A DNA stretch of 64,000 bases from Ardenticatenaceae bacterium (lineage in GTDB: Bacteria > Chloroflexota > Anaerolineae > Promineifilales > Promineifilaceae): positions 620,001 through 684,000 of the forward strand of contig JACKBX010000002.1 of the NCBI GenBank assembly GCA_020634375.1. The letters are read 5' to 3'. The notes below the pieces were generated by a model. It was not told the origin of the DNA and did not search any database. It saw only the letters and a program-made list of their open reading frames with translations. The position numbers were made by a program, and so were the translations under genes. Position 1 is the stretch's first letter. Every line of letters starts with the position of its first letter. Below, piece after piece: positions 1-7,975 of this stretch.

Positions 1-3000
1 ATAAAACGAATTCAAGTCGCCCAACACCACAAACTGCGCTTCCGGATCAACCGTGCGAATATGCTCCATCAGCGAGACATTCCACGCCGCCTGCGCCGTG
101 CGCGTCGCCTCCGTCGCCTCCTCCCCGGCGGAGAGCGAGAGGAAGTGATTGTTCAGCACATACAAGCGCTGGTCGCCGGTATCCAAATGCACAGTGGCCG
201 TGATCAGCAGCGGCGGGCGGGCCGTGAGGCCAGACGGTTCGGGGTAATTGGCAAACCCCTCCACCGTCACGCGGTCGCCGCGCACCAGATAGCCCACGTC
301 AATACCCCGCGAATCTTCGCCTTCTACCAGATACGCCTCGTAGCCGTAGGCCGCCAGCGCATCCTGTGCCGCCAAATCTTGCAGCACGCCGATATTCTCT
401 ACCTCTTGCAATCCCAAAATGGTGGGAGCGCCCATACGCACAATGGCATCGGCCACCTTTGTCAGTTTGACGGCGTATTCCTCGGCGCTGGGCAACGGCG
501 GGTCGGCGGGGTTGGGCAGTTGGTCGTCAAACATATTTTCCACGTTGAAGGTGGCGATGGTGAACTGGTTGGCGGCGGCTTCGGGCAGGGTGGGCAACGG
601 CCGTTCCCCCATCACCACCGTCGGCGTCACAACCGGCTCAATCTTGAACGCGCCATACGTGAAGGCCAGCGGCCCGGTCAGGTCTGTGACCACATCCCCC
701 TTCGTCACCGCATAGGGCAGCGTAGACTGGTCGGCATGGACGGCGCTGGAGCCGTCATCCACAAAGATGAGATAGCCGGTGGCGGGCAGTTCCGTGCGCC
801 GCACCTCACTAACACCCCACTTTTCTGCTACCAACACATACTCGCCGTACTGCGTGGTGGGGGCGATGGCGACGGCCGGAGACACGGCCGTTACCAACAT
901 CCCCTCCAACGACTCATTGTAAAACAGGGCGTCCACAGCGGACGCGGGCGGGTCGTACACCACCGGCTCAATCACGGGGGCTGTCTCATCAGCGACGGCG
1001 CTGATTTCTGCCGCAATCAGGGTGGTCTGCCCGGAAAGCTCGCGCACACTGCCCGTAATTTGCAGCAGAGCGCCAGCTTGCGCCGAATCCAACTCCTGCG
1101 CTTGCACAAAAACAGCATCGGAGGTGGCGTCGTTGCCGTCCGGCTGCGCTGTTTGCAGCCAGAAGCCGCCGAGGTCGGGGAAGACGGCCGTTACCACCCC
1201 CACCGTCGTCACATCCTGCCCCATATAAGGCGAGCGGTCGCCCTCGCCCTGAATGGCCCACACCGGCACACCCTCGCCAATGAAGCTGGTGAAGCCATCG
1301 GAAAGAATGGAGTCTGCCCCGGTGAGCAGTTGCGCGGGCGGGGCGCTGATGGTGGAGACGGCCGTATCCGCCACCGTCATCGTATACCCCACCTCGGCCA
1401 CGCCGCCACCACCAGAAAGCGCGGCAATCACCCAGGCTATGGCGCCATCATCGGCAAGACCTTGCGTGACACCTGCCGGGTCGGGCAGCGGCTGCACATT
1501 CAGCGCACCGGCAGGCGGCTGCGCCAAAATGGTCACATTTTCCAGCGTCTCGCCGGTGTAATTGTAGGCGGTGAGGGTGTAGGTGATGGTTTCGCCGGGC
1601 TGGGCATTATTTGGCCCGGCCAACTCCAGCCAGGCAATGGGCGGGTAAATTCGCTCAATGTCCGATTGCACACGCGGCTTAATCTGGCGACGGCCGCTGT
1701 AAACCTCGCTGATGCCGGTGATGTGGTACTGCTCGCCCACTTCTACATTGTCCACCGTCACGCCGGTGTCTTTTTCGATGTAGACCAGCGTACTGTTACC
1801 GGCATCGTCGGCCAAATCAATCTCATAGGAGAAGGAGAACTCCTCGACGCGGGTAGCTGTGCCTTGCAGCGTGGTCAGCCGCCCCATCAGCGCATCGTCG
1901 CTCCCGTTTTCGGCAATGGTGATGGGGCGCGGCGGCAGGGGGTCGGCCGTGCCGATATGCTCTACGTCATCGGGGATGGTCGTGGGAATGATTTCTAGCG
2001 AATCGCGGTACAGTTCGATTTTGCCCGTTACCCGCACCACATCGCCGATGGCGGCGTTGACCACATCCATGCCGCCGGGTATGTAGACTTGAATGCCGCC
2101 AGTCTCGTCTTCCATGTAGAATTTTGTGCCGGCGCTGCCCGCAAAGTAGCCGCCGGTATACATGGTGACGACGCCTTCAATGCCGACAACGCTGCCGATA
2201 AGTTCGCGGGCGGTGGCGACGGGCAGTGAGCCGCCAGCCATGATGATTTGCTGCACGGGGCCGTAGCGGCGCACGGCGCCATCGCCCTGCACAAAGTAGC
2301 CGCGCACGATGGTGTCTATATAGGTGAAGGGGCTTTGCAACAGCACGCTGCCGCTGGCGCTGGCTCCGGCGGCGAGTTCGGCAATGGGCCATTGCACCAG
2401 GCCATCGCTGGCGGCCGCGCCATCGGGCAGGCTGAGGATGGTGAAGTAGTCGGGGATGGGGATGGCGACGGTGACGTTGGTGACGGCCGTTTCCCCCTCA
2501 TTGCTCACCATCACCTCATAGGCAAATTCTGTGCCCGGCTCGACGGTTTCGGGTAGGGTGAGGACGATTTGCAGCGGGCTGCCTGCGGCGGGCGTCATGG
2601 GGCTGCCGCTGTTTTGCGGATTGGGCACGGCGTTGGCGATGAAGTCGGCGGCGTTGTCGCCGGTTTCTTGGGCATTGCCGGCCTCGCCGCCGGGCAGCCG
2701 TTCCATGCTGCCCTCGTCGGGGACGGCGGCGGGGGTTCCGGCGAAGTAGCCTGCGGGGGCGTCGGCTCCCCAGCCGAAGATGGCTACATCGTTGTCATCG
2801 GCATCGCGCAAAATGAGGCCGCCCTTGCTGTTGGAAAGGGGGGTGTCGAAGTAGGCGTCGGGGAAGAGGCCGAATTCTTGCCCTTCGCGCACCAACAGCA
2901 GGTGACCGAGGGGCGGGATTTCGCTGGGGCCAGTCCAGCGCAAAACGCGCTCTGGCTCCTGGTCGGCGCGACTGAGATACCAGAGTGACCAGCCGTCGAG

Positions 3001-3258
3001 GTCTACGGCCGTTTGCCCGGCGTTGTATAGTTCGATGAATTCCTGGTTGTTGTTGCCGGGTACGCCGACCAGCACTTCGCTGAAGGTGACGCCATCGAAG
3101 GCTGACGTTTCGGCGGCGGGGGTTGGTTGGGCGGGGACGGCCGTTGCAGTGGGTACGGCCGTTTCTGGGGCTGGCGTGGCTGTGGGTGTGGCCGACTGCG
3201 CGTCGCGGCAGCCAGCCATCAATAAAATCAAAAAGCTCAATTGCAAAAATCGTTTCAT
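1..3258 (-). CDS. Secreted ExeM/NucH-like nuclease lipoprotein (3' end beyond window)
   Basis: The frame is open from an ATG at 3258 to base 1, giving 1086 codons with no stop, so the C-terminus lies outside the window. The start has a GAGGAG ribosome site. The N-terminus is a lipoprotein signal with lipobox LMAGC (Cys17), followed by a Thr/Pro linker (about 22-48). A lamin-tail domain follows (about 50-170, NQEFIELYNAG). Then DUF11-like beta repeats alternate with two OB-fold segments of the extracellular-nuclease type (VGIEGVVT; TTVGVVTAVF). From about residue 900 an endonuclease/exonuclease/phosphatase domain begins (FTIATFNVENMF) and reaches its GDLNSF metal-site motif at the window edge. 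LTD-OB-EEP is the architecture of ExeM/NucH nucleases, which degrade extracellular DNA. A role in phosphate scavenging or biofilm DNA turnover is inferred. Confidence 0.88.
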   Translation of the reverse strand, partial: MKRFLQLSFLILLMAGCRDAQSATPTATPAPETAVPTATAVPAQPTPAAETSAFDGVTFSEVLVGVPGNNNQEFIELYNAGQTAVDLDGWSLWYLSRADQEPERVLRWTGPSEIPPLGHLLLVREGQEFGLFPDAYFDTPLSNSKGGLILRDADDNDVAIFGWGADAPAGYFAGTPAAVPDEGSMERLPGGEAGNAQETGDNAADFIANAVPNPQNSGSPMTPAAGSPLQIVLTLPETVEPGTEFAYEVMVSNEGETAVTNVTVAIPIPDYFTILSLPDGAAASDGLVQWPIAELAAGASASGSVLLQSPFTYIDTIVRGYFVQGDGAVRRYGPVQQIIMAGGSLPVATARELIGSVVGIEGVVTMYTGGYFAGSAGTKFYMEDETGGIQVYIPGGMDVVNAAIGDVVRVTGKIELYRDSLEIIPTTIPDDVEHIGTADPLPPRPITIAENGSDDALMGRLTTLQGTATRVEEFSFSYEIDLADDAGNSTLVYIEKDTGVTVDNVEVGEQYHITGISEVYSGRRQIKPRVQSDIERIYPPIAWLELAGPNNAQPGETITYTLTAYNYTGETLENVTILAQPPAGALNVQPLPDPAGVTQGLADDGAIAWVIAALSGGGGVAEVGYTMTVADTAVSTISAPPAQLLTGADSILSDGFTSFIGEGVPVWAIQGEGDRSPYMGQDVTTVGVVTAVFPDLGGFWLQTAQPDGNDATSDAVFVQAQELDSAQAGALLQITGSVRELSGQTTLIAAEISAVADETAPVIEPVVYDPPASAVDALFYNESLEGMLVTAVSPAVAIAPTTQYGEYVLVAEKWGVSEVRRTELPATGYLIFVDDGSSAVHADQSTLPYAVTKGDVVTDLTGPLAFTYGAFKIEPVVTPTVVMGERPLPTLPEAAANQFTIATFNVENMFDDQLPNPADPPLPSAEEYAVKLTKVADAIVRMGAPTILGLQEVENIGVLQDLAAQDALAAYGYEAYLVEGEDSRGIDVGYLVRGDRVTVEGFANYPEPSGLTARPPLLITATVHLDTGDQRLYVLNNHFLSLSAGEEATEATRTAQAAWNVSLMEHIRTVDPEAQFVVLGDLNSFY

Positions 3259-3281
3259 GGCTGCTCCTCTAATGCGGGTTT

Positions 3282-3310
3282 CGGAATGCGGAATGCGGAA
3301 TGCGGAATTG
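3282..3310. repeat. Tandem heptamer repeat (cggaatg)n
   Basis: Four head-to-tail copies of CGGAATG, the last ending in T, lie in the 5' leader of the nuclease gene, about 25 bases upstream of its ATG. This is one of many heptamer repeats in the window. Confidence 0.85.
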
Positions 3311-3392
3311 GTGTCTACATTCTGCGAAAGAGGTTTCATGGGGATAGTTTATCAAGTTATGGTGGGTTTGCGAGTTTGTCAGTCGTTCATCG

Positions 3393-3661
3393 AACCCCTG
3401 CTTTTTCTGCAAACTAGCCCTCTGGCGACCGCCAGACCCCTACTTTTTCCACAAAATGGCCCTCTGGCGACCACCAGACCCTTGCTTTTTCCACAAAATG
3501 GCCCTCTGGCGACCACCAGACCCTTACTTTTTCCACAAAATGGCCCCCTGGTGGCCGCCAGACCCATACTTTTTCCGCAAACTAGCCCTCTGGTGGCCGC
3601 CAGACCCCTGCTTTTTCCACAAAATGGCCCTCTGGCGGCTGCCAGACCCCTGCTTTGGGAT
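3393..3661. repeat. 42-bp tandem array, each unit with a hairpin
   Basis: Units of 42 bases start at 3418, 3460, 3502, 3544, 3586 and 3628, with a partial unit before and a truncated one at the end. Each holds an inverted repeat of the form CTGGCGacCGCCAG followed by a T-run and CCACAAAATGG. Substitutions inside the stem are partly pair-preserving (CTGGTGGCCGCCAG, CTGGCGGCTGCCAG). Apparent reading frames here are 14-residue repeats on both strands and are judged non-coding. Confidence 0.9.
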
Positions 3662-3666
3662 ATACT
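3639..3666 (+). promoter_or_regulatory. Putative promoter of LOG-family gene
   Basis: A -10-like TATACT (3661-3666) lies 16 bases after CTGCCA (3639-3644). The weak -35 overlaps the last hairpin of the 42-bp array, so proteins or structures on the array could affect initiation. The transcript would start about 55 bases before the ATG at 3729. Confidence 0.4.
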
Positions 3667-3728
3667 CAAGCCATGCTTACAACTTGCACACTTGCCACTT
3701 GCAAACTTGCACACCCTCTGGAGGTCTT

Positions 3729-4271
3729 ATGAATCAACCGATCATTTCCGTATTTGGCAGTTCCGCGCCGCAAGCGGGCAGCGCGGTGTATGAGGTCGCT
3801 TATCGAGTAGGGCAGCTTTTGGCGGAGGCCGGGTTTGCCGTTGCGACGGGGGGGGATGGGGGGACGATGACGGCCGTTTCCCACGGCGCATCCGAAGCAG
3901 GCGGTCACGTCATCGGCGTCACCTCGGCGCAAATTGAGCAGTTCCGTCCTGAAGGGGCCAATCGCTATGTACGAGAAGAAATCCGCTACGAGACGCTGCG
4001 CGACCGGCTGCTGCACCTCATCACGCACAATGCGGGCATGATTACGCTGCCCGGCGGCATTGGCACGCTGTCGGAGATGACGCTGGCCTGGAGTTTTTTG
4101 CAAGTGGGTGAAATTAGCCCGCGCCCCCTGGTGCTGCTGGGCGAGATGTGGCCGACTACGGTGCAAGCGGCGATGACGGGTGGCTACATCCGCCCCGCCA
4201 ACCACGCCCTGCTGACGTTTGTGGATACGCCGGAAACGGCCGTTGCCGCTTTAGGAACCCAGAGAGCGTAG
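3729..4271 (+). CDS. LOG family protein (nucleotide phosphoribohydrolase-like)
   Basis: This is a 180-residue Rossmann-type protein. The ATG at 3729 follows GGAGG at good spacing; the longer frame upstream only reads through the 42-bp array and is rejected. The diagnostic PGGIGTLSEM motif (PGGxGTxxE, about residue 110) and an N-terminal nucleotide-binding segment (ISVFGSS, then ATGGDGGTMTAVS) place it in the LOG/'lysine decarboxylase-like' family. Characterised members hydrolyse nucleoside 5'-monophosphates, notably cytokinin ribotides, to base plus ribose phosphate. The real substrate here cannot be read from sequence. It is a single gene, convergent with the adenosyltransferase gene, with a heptamer-built hairpin between them. 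Confidence 0.88.
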   Translation: MNQPIISVFGSSAPQAGSAVYEVAYRVGQLLAEAGFAVATGGDGGTMTAVSHGASEAGGHVIGVTSAQIEQFRPEGANRYVREEIRYETLRDRLLHLITHNAGMITLPGGIGTLSEMTLAWSFLQVGEISPRPLVLLGEMWPTTVQAAMTGGYIRPANHALLTFVDTPETAVAALGTQRA

Positions 4272-4283
4272 AGAAAATAGAGC

Positions 4284-4352
4284 CGTGAAACGTGAAGCGT
4301 GAAGCGTGAAACGTGAAAGGACATCACGTTTCACGCTTCACGTTTCACGCTC
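4284..4352. terminator. Inverted heptamer repeat forming long hairpin between convergent genes
   Basis: Five heptamers of the GTGAAAC/GTGAAGC type (4285-4319) are followed by their inverted counterparts (4325-4351). The stem is about 27 bases with few mismatches, between two convergent genes. A second heptamer run (CAATCGY) follows at about 4360-4380. The position suggests a two-way terminator, but there is no clean U-tract. Confidence 0.6.
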
Positions 4353-4382
4353 AAAAATCGTCAATCGCCAATCGTCAATTCC

Positions 4383-4949
4383 CTACGCCAGCGTATCCCA
4401 CAACGGCTCCGCCACCCCTTTGGCGTAATTCTCGTACCGCGCCATCACAAACAGCGCATCGGACAGCCGATTGAGGTAGGGGATGACCTGCGCCCCCACC
4501 GGCTCCTGCCGCGAGAGGGCGATCACCTCGCGCTCGGCGCGGCGGCAAACGGTGCGGGCCACATGCAGCAGCGCCGCCCCCATGCTGCCCCCCGGCAAGA
4601 TGAAGTTTTCGAGGGGACCGACGACGGCCGTCAACTCATCCATCAACTGCTCCAAGGCCAACACATGCCGCGCCTCAATCTGCGGGATGTTGTACTTTTG
4701 CTTGTCCTCCTCCAAAAAAGCGAGGTCAGACCCCAGATGGAATAGTTCATTTTGGATGGTGGCGAGGACGGCCGTCAGCCGTTCATCCAACCCCGACGCC
4801 ACCGCCACCCCAATCTGTGAATTCAACTCATCCACCGTGCCATAAGCCGCCACGCGCAGCGACTCTTTGGGCACGCGCTGCTTGCTGCCCAGGCTGGTAT
4901 TCCCCTCATCCCCGGTGCGGGTGTAAATTTTTGTCAATCTTGGCATCAT
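4383..4949 (-). CDS. pduO: PduO-type cob(I)alamin adenosyltransferase
   Basis: The 188-residue protein has the usual length of PduO/MMAB-type ATP:cob(I)alamin adenosyltransferases. It carries the N-terminal ATP-binding signature KIYTRTGDEGNTSLG (residues 7-21), the YGTVDELNSQIG segment, and the helix C-V-C-R-R-A-E-R (about 140). It transfers the adenosyl group of ATP to cob(I)alamin, giving coenzyme B12 for mutases or class II ribonucleotide reductase. No other cobalamin genes are nearby. Two adjacent ATGs (MMPRL) could be the start. Heptamers of the GAAGGAT type (about 4965-4995) lie in the upstream spacer. Confidence 0.93.
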   Translation of the reverse strand: MMPRLTKIYTRTGDEGNTSLGSKQRVPKESLRVAAYGTVDELNSQIGVAVASGLDERLTAVLATIQNELFHLGSDLAFLEEDKQKYNIPQIEARHVLALEQLMDELTAVVGPLENFILPGGSMGAALLHVARTVCRRAEREVIALSRQEPVGAQVIPYLNRLSDALFVMARYENYAKGVAEPLWDTLA

Positions 4950-4962
4950 TTATCTCCTTTAT

Positions 4963-4996
4963 AAATTATGAAGGATGAGGGATGAAGGATGAAGTG
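4963..4996. repeat. Tandem heptamer repeat (gaaggat)n
   Basis: Copies of GAAGGAT/GAGGGAT fill the spacer between the adenosyltransferase and the SLC13 gene. They are followed by CTTCGTG/CCTTCGTGG half-repeats of the kind also seen at 60.4 kb. Confidence 0.75.
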
Positions 4997-5048
4997 AAAA
5001 ACTTCGTGTCCTTCGCGCCTTCGTGGTGATAATTTTCATTCATGTCTC

Positions 5049-6932
5049 CTAAAATGGAAACAGCAGCGGCAACAGCAAAACCGACGCCAGCAGCCCAATC
5101 AAAATCAGGGGCACACCTACCTTGATATAGTCGCCAAAGCGATAATCGCCCGCGCCCATCACCAGCGTGTTCACCGGAGAGGCTACCGGCGTGGCAAAGG
5201 CCATCGACGCGGCTAAGGCCACCGCCATCAAAAAGGCATGGGGCGCAATGCCCAAATTGTGAGCGGCCGCCAGGGCAATTGGGGCGACCACCACCGTCGT
5301 CGCCGTGTTGGACAACACTTGTGTAAACAACGACGTCAGCAAAAAGAGGCCAGCCAACACTGCCAGCGCATCAATTTGCCCCAACGAATCTACCAATCCC
5401 TGCGCCGCCAAATCAACCAATCCTACCTTTTCCAGCGCCGTGCTCATGGGCAGCATTCCCGCTACGAGCACAATGCTCTTCCAATCAATGGCGCGGTAGG
5501 CGTCATCCATCGTCAGGCATCCGGTGAGCACCATCAACAAAGCGGCCAACAAGCTGGCTGTGGCGATGGGCAGCAAATCCGCGACGAGCACAGCGACCAT
5601 GCCCAACAAAATAACCAGGGCAATGGCCGCTTTCTGGCGATATGGCGCGGCAATCATGGATTCTGGCTGACCCATTACCACAAAGTCACGCTGCTGTTTG
5701 CGCAAGTCAGCAATGTTTTTCCATGGCCCCTGCACCAGCAAAATGTCACCGAAGCGCAGCGGTGTGCTTTTTATATCCAGTTTTTCTTTTGCACTCGGCC
5801 CCGTCAACCCCAGCACAGTCAGGCGGTAGGTTGTGCCAAAGCGGGATTCAATCAGCGTTTTGCCAATGAGACGAGAACGTGGTGGAATGAGCACCTCGGC
5901 CACGCCTACTTCATCGTTCAGGAGAGAATTAGCTTCATCGTCGTCACGGGCAGGGCGCACGCCCAGGTTCCATTTGGCGGCCATTTGTGTGATGGCTTCT
6001 GTCTCGCCCTGTACCAGCAGCACGTCGTCCAGTTCGATGAGGGTGTCTGGCTCAGGGGTGATGGAGGTGCGCGGGGGCAACGGCCGTTCCGCATCCCTCT
6101 GCCGTCCCCATACCAATTGCAGGACCGGGCGCGGTTCTTCGCGGCGCAAAATATCCAACACGGTAATGTTAAACTCCCGCCGCAGCCCAGCCGCAGCCAA
6201 CGATTTCCCTATCAGGTCAGAAGCACGGCGCACGCGCAAACGGTAGAGGTTATCTGGCAGACGATACAAATCCACCAACTCTTCCGGGGACTTAAACGAC
6301 TGGGCATCTATCTGCACTCGCCGGTCAGGCAGCAACCGCCGCCCCAGCAAGGCCATATAGCCAATTCCTAAAACAATGAGTACAGCCCCCATCGGCGTAT
6401 AACTGAAGAATGAAAAGGGAGTTAGCCCATTTTCACGCAGCAAATCGCTGACAATAATGTTTGGCGGCGTGCCAATGAGGGTGCTGGCTCCCCCTAGTAA
6501 AGAGCCAAAGGCCAGGGGAATGAGCAGCCGTGACGGAGCGATTTTTGCGCCACGAGCGAGGATGACGACGGCCGGAAGCAGCACGGCCACCGTACCTGTA
6601 TCGCTCATAAAGCTGGACATGAGAGCAACGGCCGTCATCAACACAAAGGTCAGGCGTAGTTCGCCGTTCCCGGCCACCTGCAAGATGCGCCGCCCAATCA
6701 TGCCCGCCAACCCGGTTTGCAGCACGGCCCCGCCCACAATAAATAGGGCAGCAATAGTCAGCACAGCCGAATTAGAGAATCCGGCCAACGCCTCAGCGGT
6801 GCTCAAAGAACCGGTGAGCATCAGCGCGACAACCACGCCCAAAGCGACCACATCCACACGCAGCCATTCCGTGATAAAGAGAATGACGGCGACGATTAAG
6901 ATAGAAAGTATAATCCAAGCTTCTAGTGTCAT
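5049..6932 (-). CDS. SLC13-family permease with two TrkA-C (RCK-C) domains
   Basis: The 627-residue membrane protein has N-terminal helices (1-200), a soluble central part (about 205-405) and C-terminal helices (405-627). The central part holds two RCK_C/TrkA-C modules, seen as RRASDLIGKSLAAAGLR and PPRSRLIGKTLIESRFG. The membrane parts have the divalent-anion symporter look, with the repeated SNxA-type signatures SNSAVLTI and SNTATTVVV. Family members move sulfate, phosphate or dicarboxylates with Na+ or H+. The SLC13 plus RCK_C form is common in bacteria and often annotated as a sulfur deprivation response regulator; the substrate cannot be fixed here. The ATG at 6932 gives a proper first helix. 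Confidence 0.88.
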   Translation of the reverse strand: MTLEAWIILSILIVAVILFITEWLRVDVVALGVVVALMLTGSLSTAEALAGFSNSAVLTIAALFIVGGAVLQTGLAGMIGRRILQVAGNGELRLTFVLMTAVALMSSFMSDTGTVAVLLPAVVILARGAKIAPSRLLIPLAFGSLLGGASTLIGTPPNIIVSDLLRENGLTPFSFFSYTPMGAVLIVLGIGYMALLGRRLLPDRRVQIDAQSFKSPEELVDLYRLPDNLYRLRVRRASDLIGKSLAAAGLRREFNITVLDILRREEPRPVLQLVWGRQRDAERPLPPRTSITPEPDTLIELDDVLLVQGETEAITQMAAKWNLGVRPARDDDEANSLLNDEVGVAEVLIPPRSRLIGKTLIESRFGTTYRLTVLGLTGPSAKEKLDIKSTPLRFGDILLVQGPWKNIADLRKQQRDFVVMGQPESMIAAPYRQKAAIALVILLGMVAVLVADLLPIATASLLAALLMVLTGCLTMDDAYRAIDWKSIVLVAGMLPMSTALEKVGLVDLAAQGLVDSLGQIDALAVLAGLFLLTSLFTQVLSNTATTVVVAPIALAAAHNLGIAPHAFLMAVALAASMAFATPVASPVNTLVMGAGDYRFGDYIKVGVPLILIGLLASVLLLPLLFPF

Positions 6933-6966
6933 AGTTTTGATGGTGTCAAGTATCCAGCACCTGACA

Positions 6967-7620
6967 TTATCCTAAAATTCGCCATTCTCGCGCCTCGGCG
7001 ACGCGGCGCAGCCGTTTGTCGGGACGAATAGCTGTTGCATTCACGCTGTTTGCCAGCATGGGGATGTCGCGGATGGTGTCGCCGTAGGCGGCGTAGAGAG
7101 GGCCGTCTTGCAGCAACGGCCGTAACCGCTGCACCTTCTTATCCCCCACATTCAACGGCTCGGCTGTGTGCCCAGTGAAACGGCCGTGCTCATCAAAGGA
7201 AACGGCCGTGCCCCATCCCTCGCAGCCGATCCGCGCCGTAAACACATCCAAAATCGGCTGAAACAAACCCGATACCACAATCACCCGGCGGCCTGCCTCC
7301 TGATGCGCCGCCAATTCTGCCAGCACCTGCTTGCGGCGGCGCGGCCACAACTCCTGCTCCACCACCCAATTCGCCATTTCCCCAAATGCCGCTGCGTCAT
7401 AGCCCGCATAAAGCTGCAAAATCTGCAAAATCCAACGCTCCTTAAAAGCGCGTTCGTTCACCAGCTTCAGCCGGTACAATATCAGGCTTGGCAAGCTGCG
7501 CCGGTATAATGCCCGAAACGCCTCCGCCTGCCCATGTTCCTCTAAATAGCTGCGCATACCGCGCCACGTCTGCCCGGCCGTTAATGTTCCTTCCAAATCT
7601 GATGCCACAATTTCAGTCAT
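6967..7620 (-). CDS. HAD-IB family phosphatase (SerB-like)
   Basis: The start is placed at the ATG at 7620, which follows an AGGGA site. The 56 extra codons upstream read through heptamer repeats (IANQKSSIN) and are rejected. The 217-residue product shows the HAD motifs: I, SDLEGTLT (first Asp nucleophile; Glu where most members have Asp); II, VVSGLF; III, DKKVQRL; IV, GDTIRDIPML. A helical cap lies between I and II. This is the layout of subfamily IB, which includes phosphoserine phosphatase. The Glu in motif I is seen in some members, so activity is plausible, but the substrate is unknown. Confidence 0.82.
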   Translation of the reverse strand: MTEIVASDLEGTLTAGQTWRGMRSYLEEHGQAEAFRALYRRSLPSLILYRLKLVNERAFKERWILQILQLYAGYDAAAFGEMANWVVEQELWPRRRKQVLAELAAHQEAGRRVIVVSGLFQPILDVFTARIGCEGWGTAVSFDEHGRFTGHTAEPLNVGDKKVQRLRPLLQDGPLYAAYGDTIRDIPMLANSVNATAIRPDKRLRRVAEAREWRILG

Positions 7621-7975
7621 AAAATCCCTATTGATTGACGATTTTTGATTTGCGATTGACGATTGGTACGCGCCAATCGCTGACTCGTTAACCTTACCAC
7701 AAGCGCCTTCCCGTTCCCACCGTTTGCCTGCCTTCATCTGCCCGCTATACTTCAAGGGTGAAGCGTGATAATCTTTTGCGGATAGCATTCTCTAAACGTA
7801 ACTATACAGGTGTAATCAGGAACACAGAGTTACGCAGAGGCAGCACAAAGATACACAGAGAGCAGAGAGAAAATAATATAAAAATCTCTATGTTCTCTCT
7901 GTGAAACTCCGTGTATTCTCTGTGAAACTCTATGTAACTGTATAGCTACCTCTAAGCATAAAAGGCAGATGTTTC
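7621..7975. repeat. Intergenic region: heptamers plus 144-bp imperfect palindrome
   Basis: No gene is seen here. From 7626 to about 7665 there are heptamers related to GATTGAC/GATTTGC. From 7802 to 7945 there is a long imperfect inverted repeat. Its ends are CTATACAG and CTGTATAG, and inner arms include CACAGAGAG (7854-7862) and CTCTCTGTG (7895-7903). It ends 30 bases before the next start codon. The terminal inverted ends give it a MITE-like look, but no target duplication is evident. Confidence 0.65.

Noticed and set aside
61..1998. Long plus-strand open frame of 645 codons
   Set aside because: It is the shadow of the nuclease gene on the minus strand, which shows a lipoprotein signal, known domains and a ribosome site. 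The plus-strand product is low-complexity Arg/Gly/His-rich with no known fold.
3379..3714. Open frames across the 42-bp array (14-residue repeats)
   Set aside because: Period is a multiple of three, so frames stay open on both strands by construction. There is no ribosome site, and substitutions follow the stem rather than codon position.
5238..6371. Plus-strand open frames over the SLC13 and other minus-strand genes
   Set aside because: They are antisense shadows; the minus-strand proteins have complete family signatures.
7802..7945. A real MITE or insertion sequence
   Set aside because: Inverted ends exist but I see no target duplication, no second copy in the window and no transposase. 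Kept as a repeat only.
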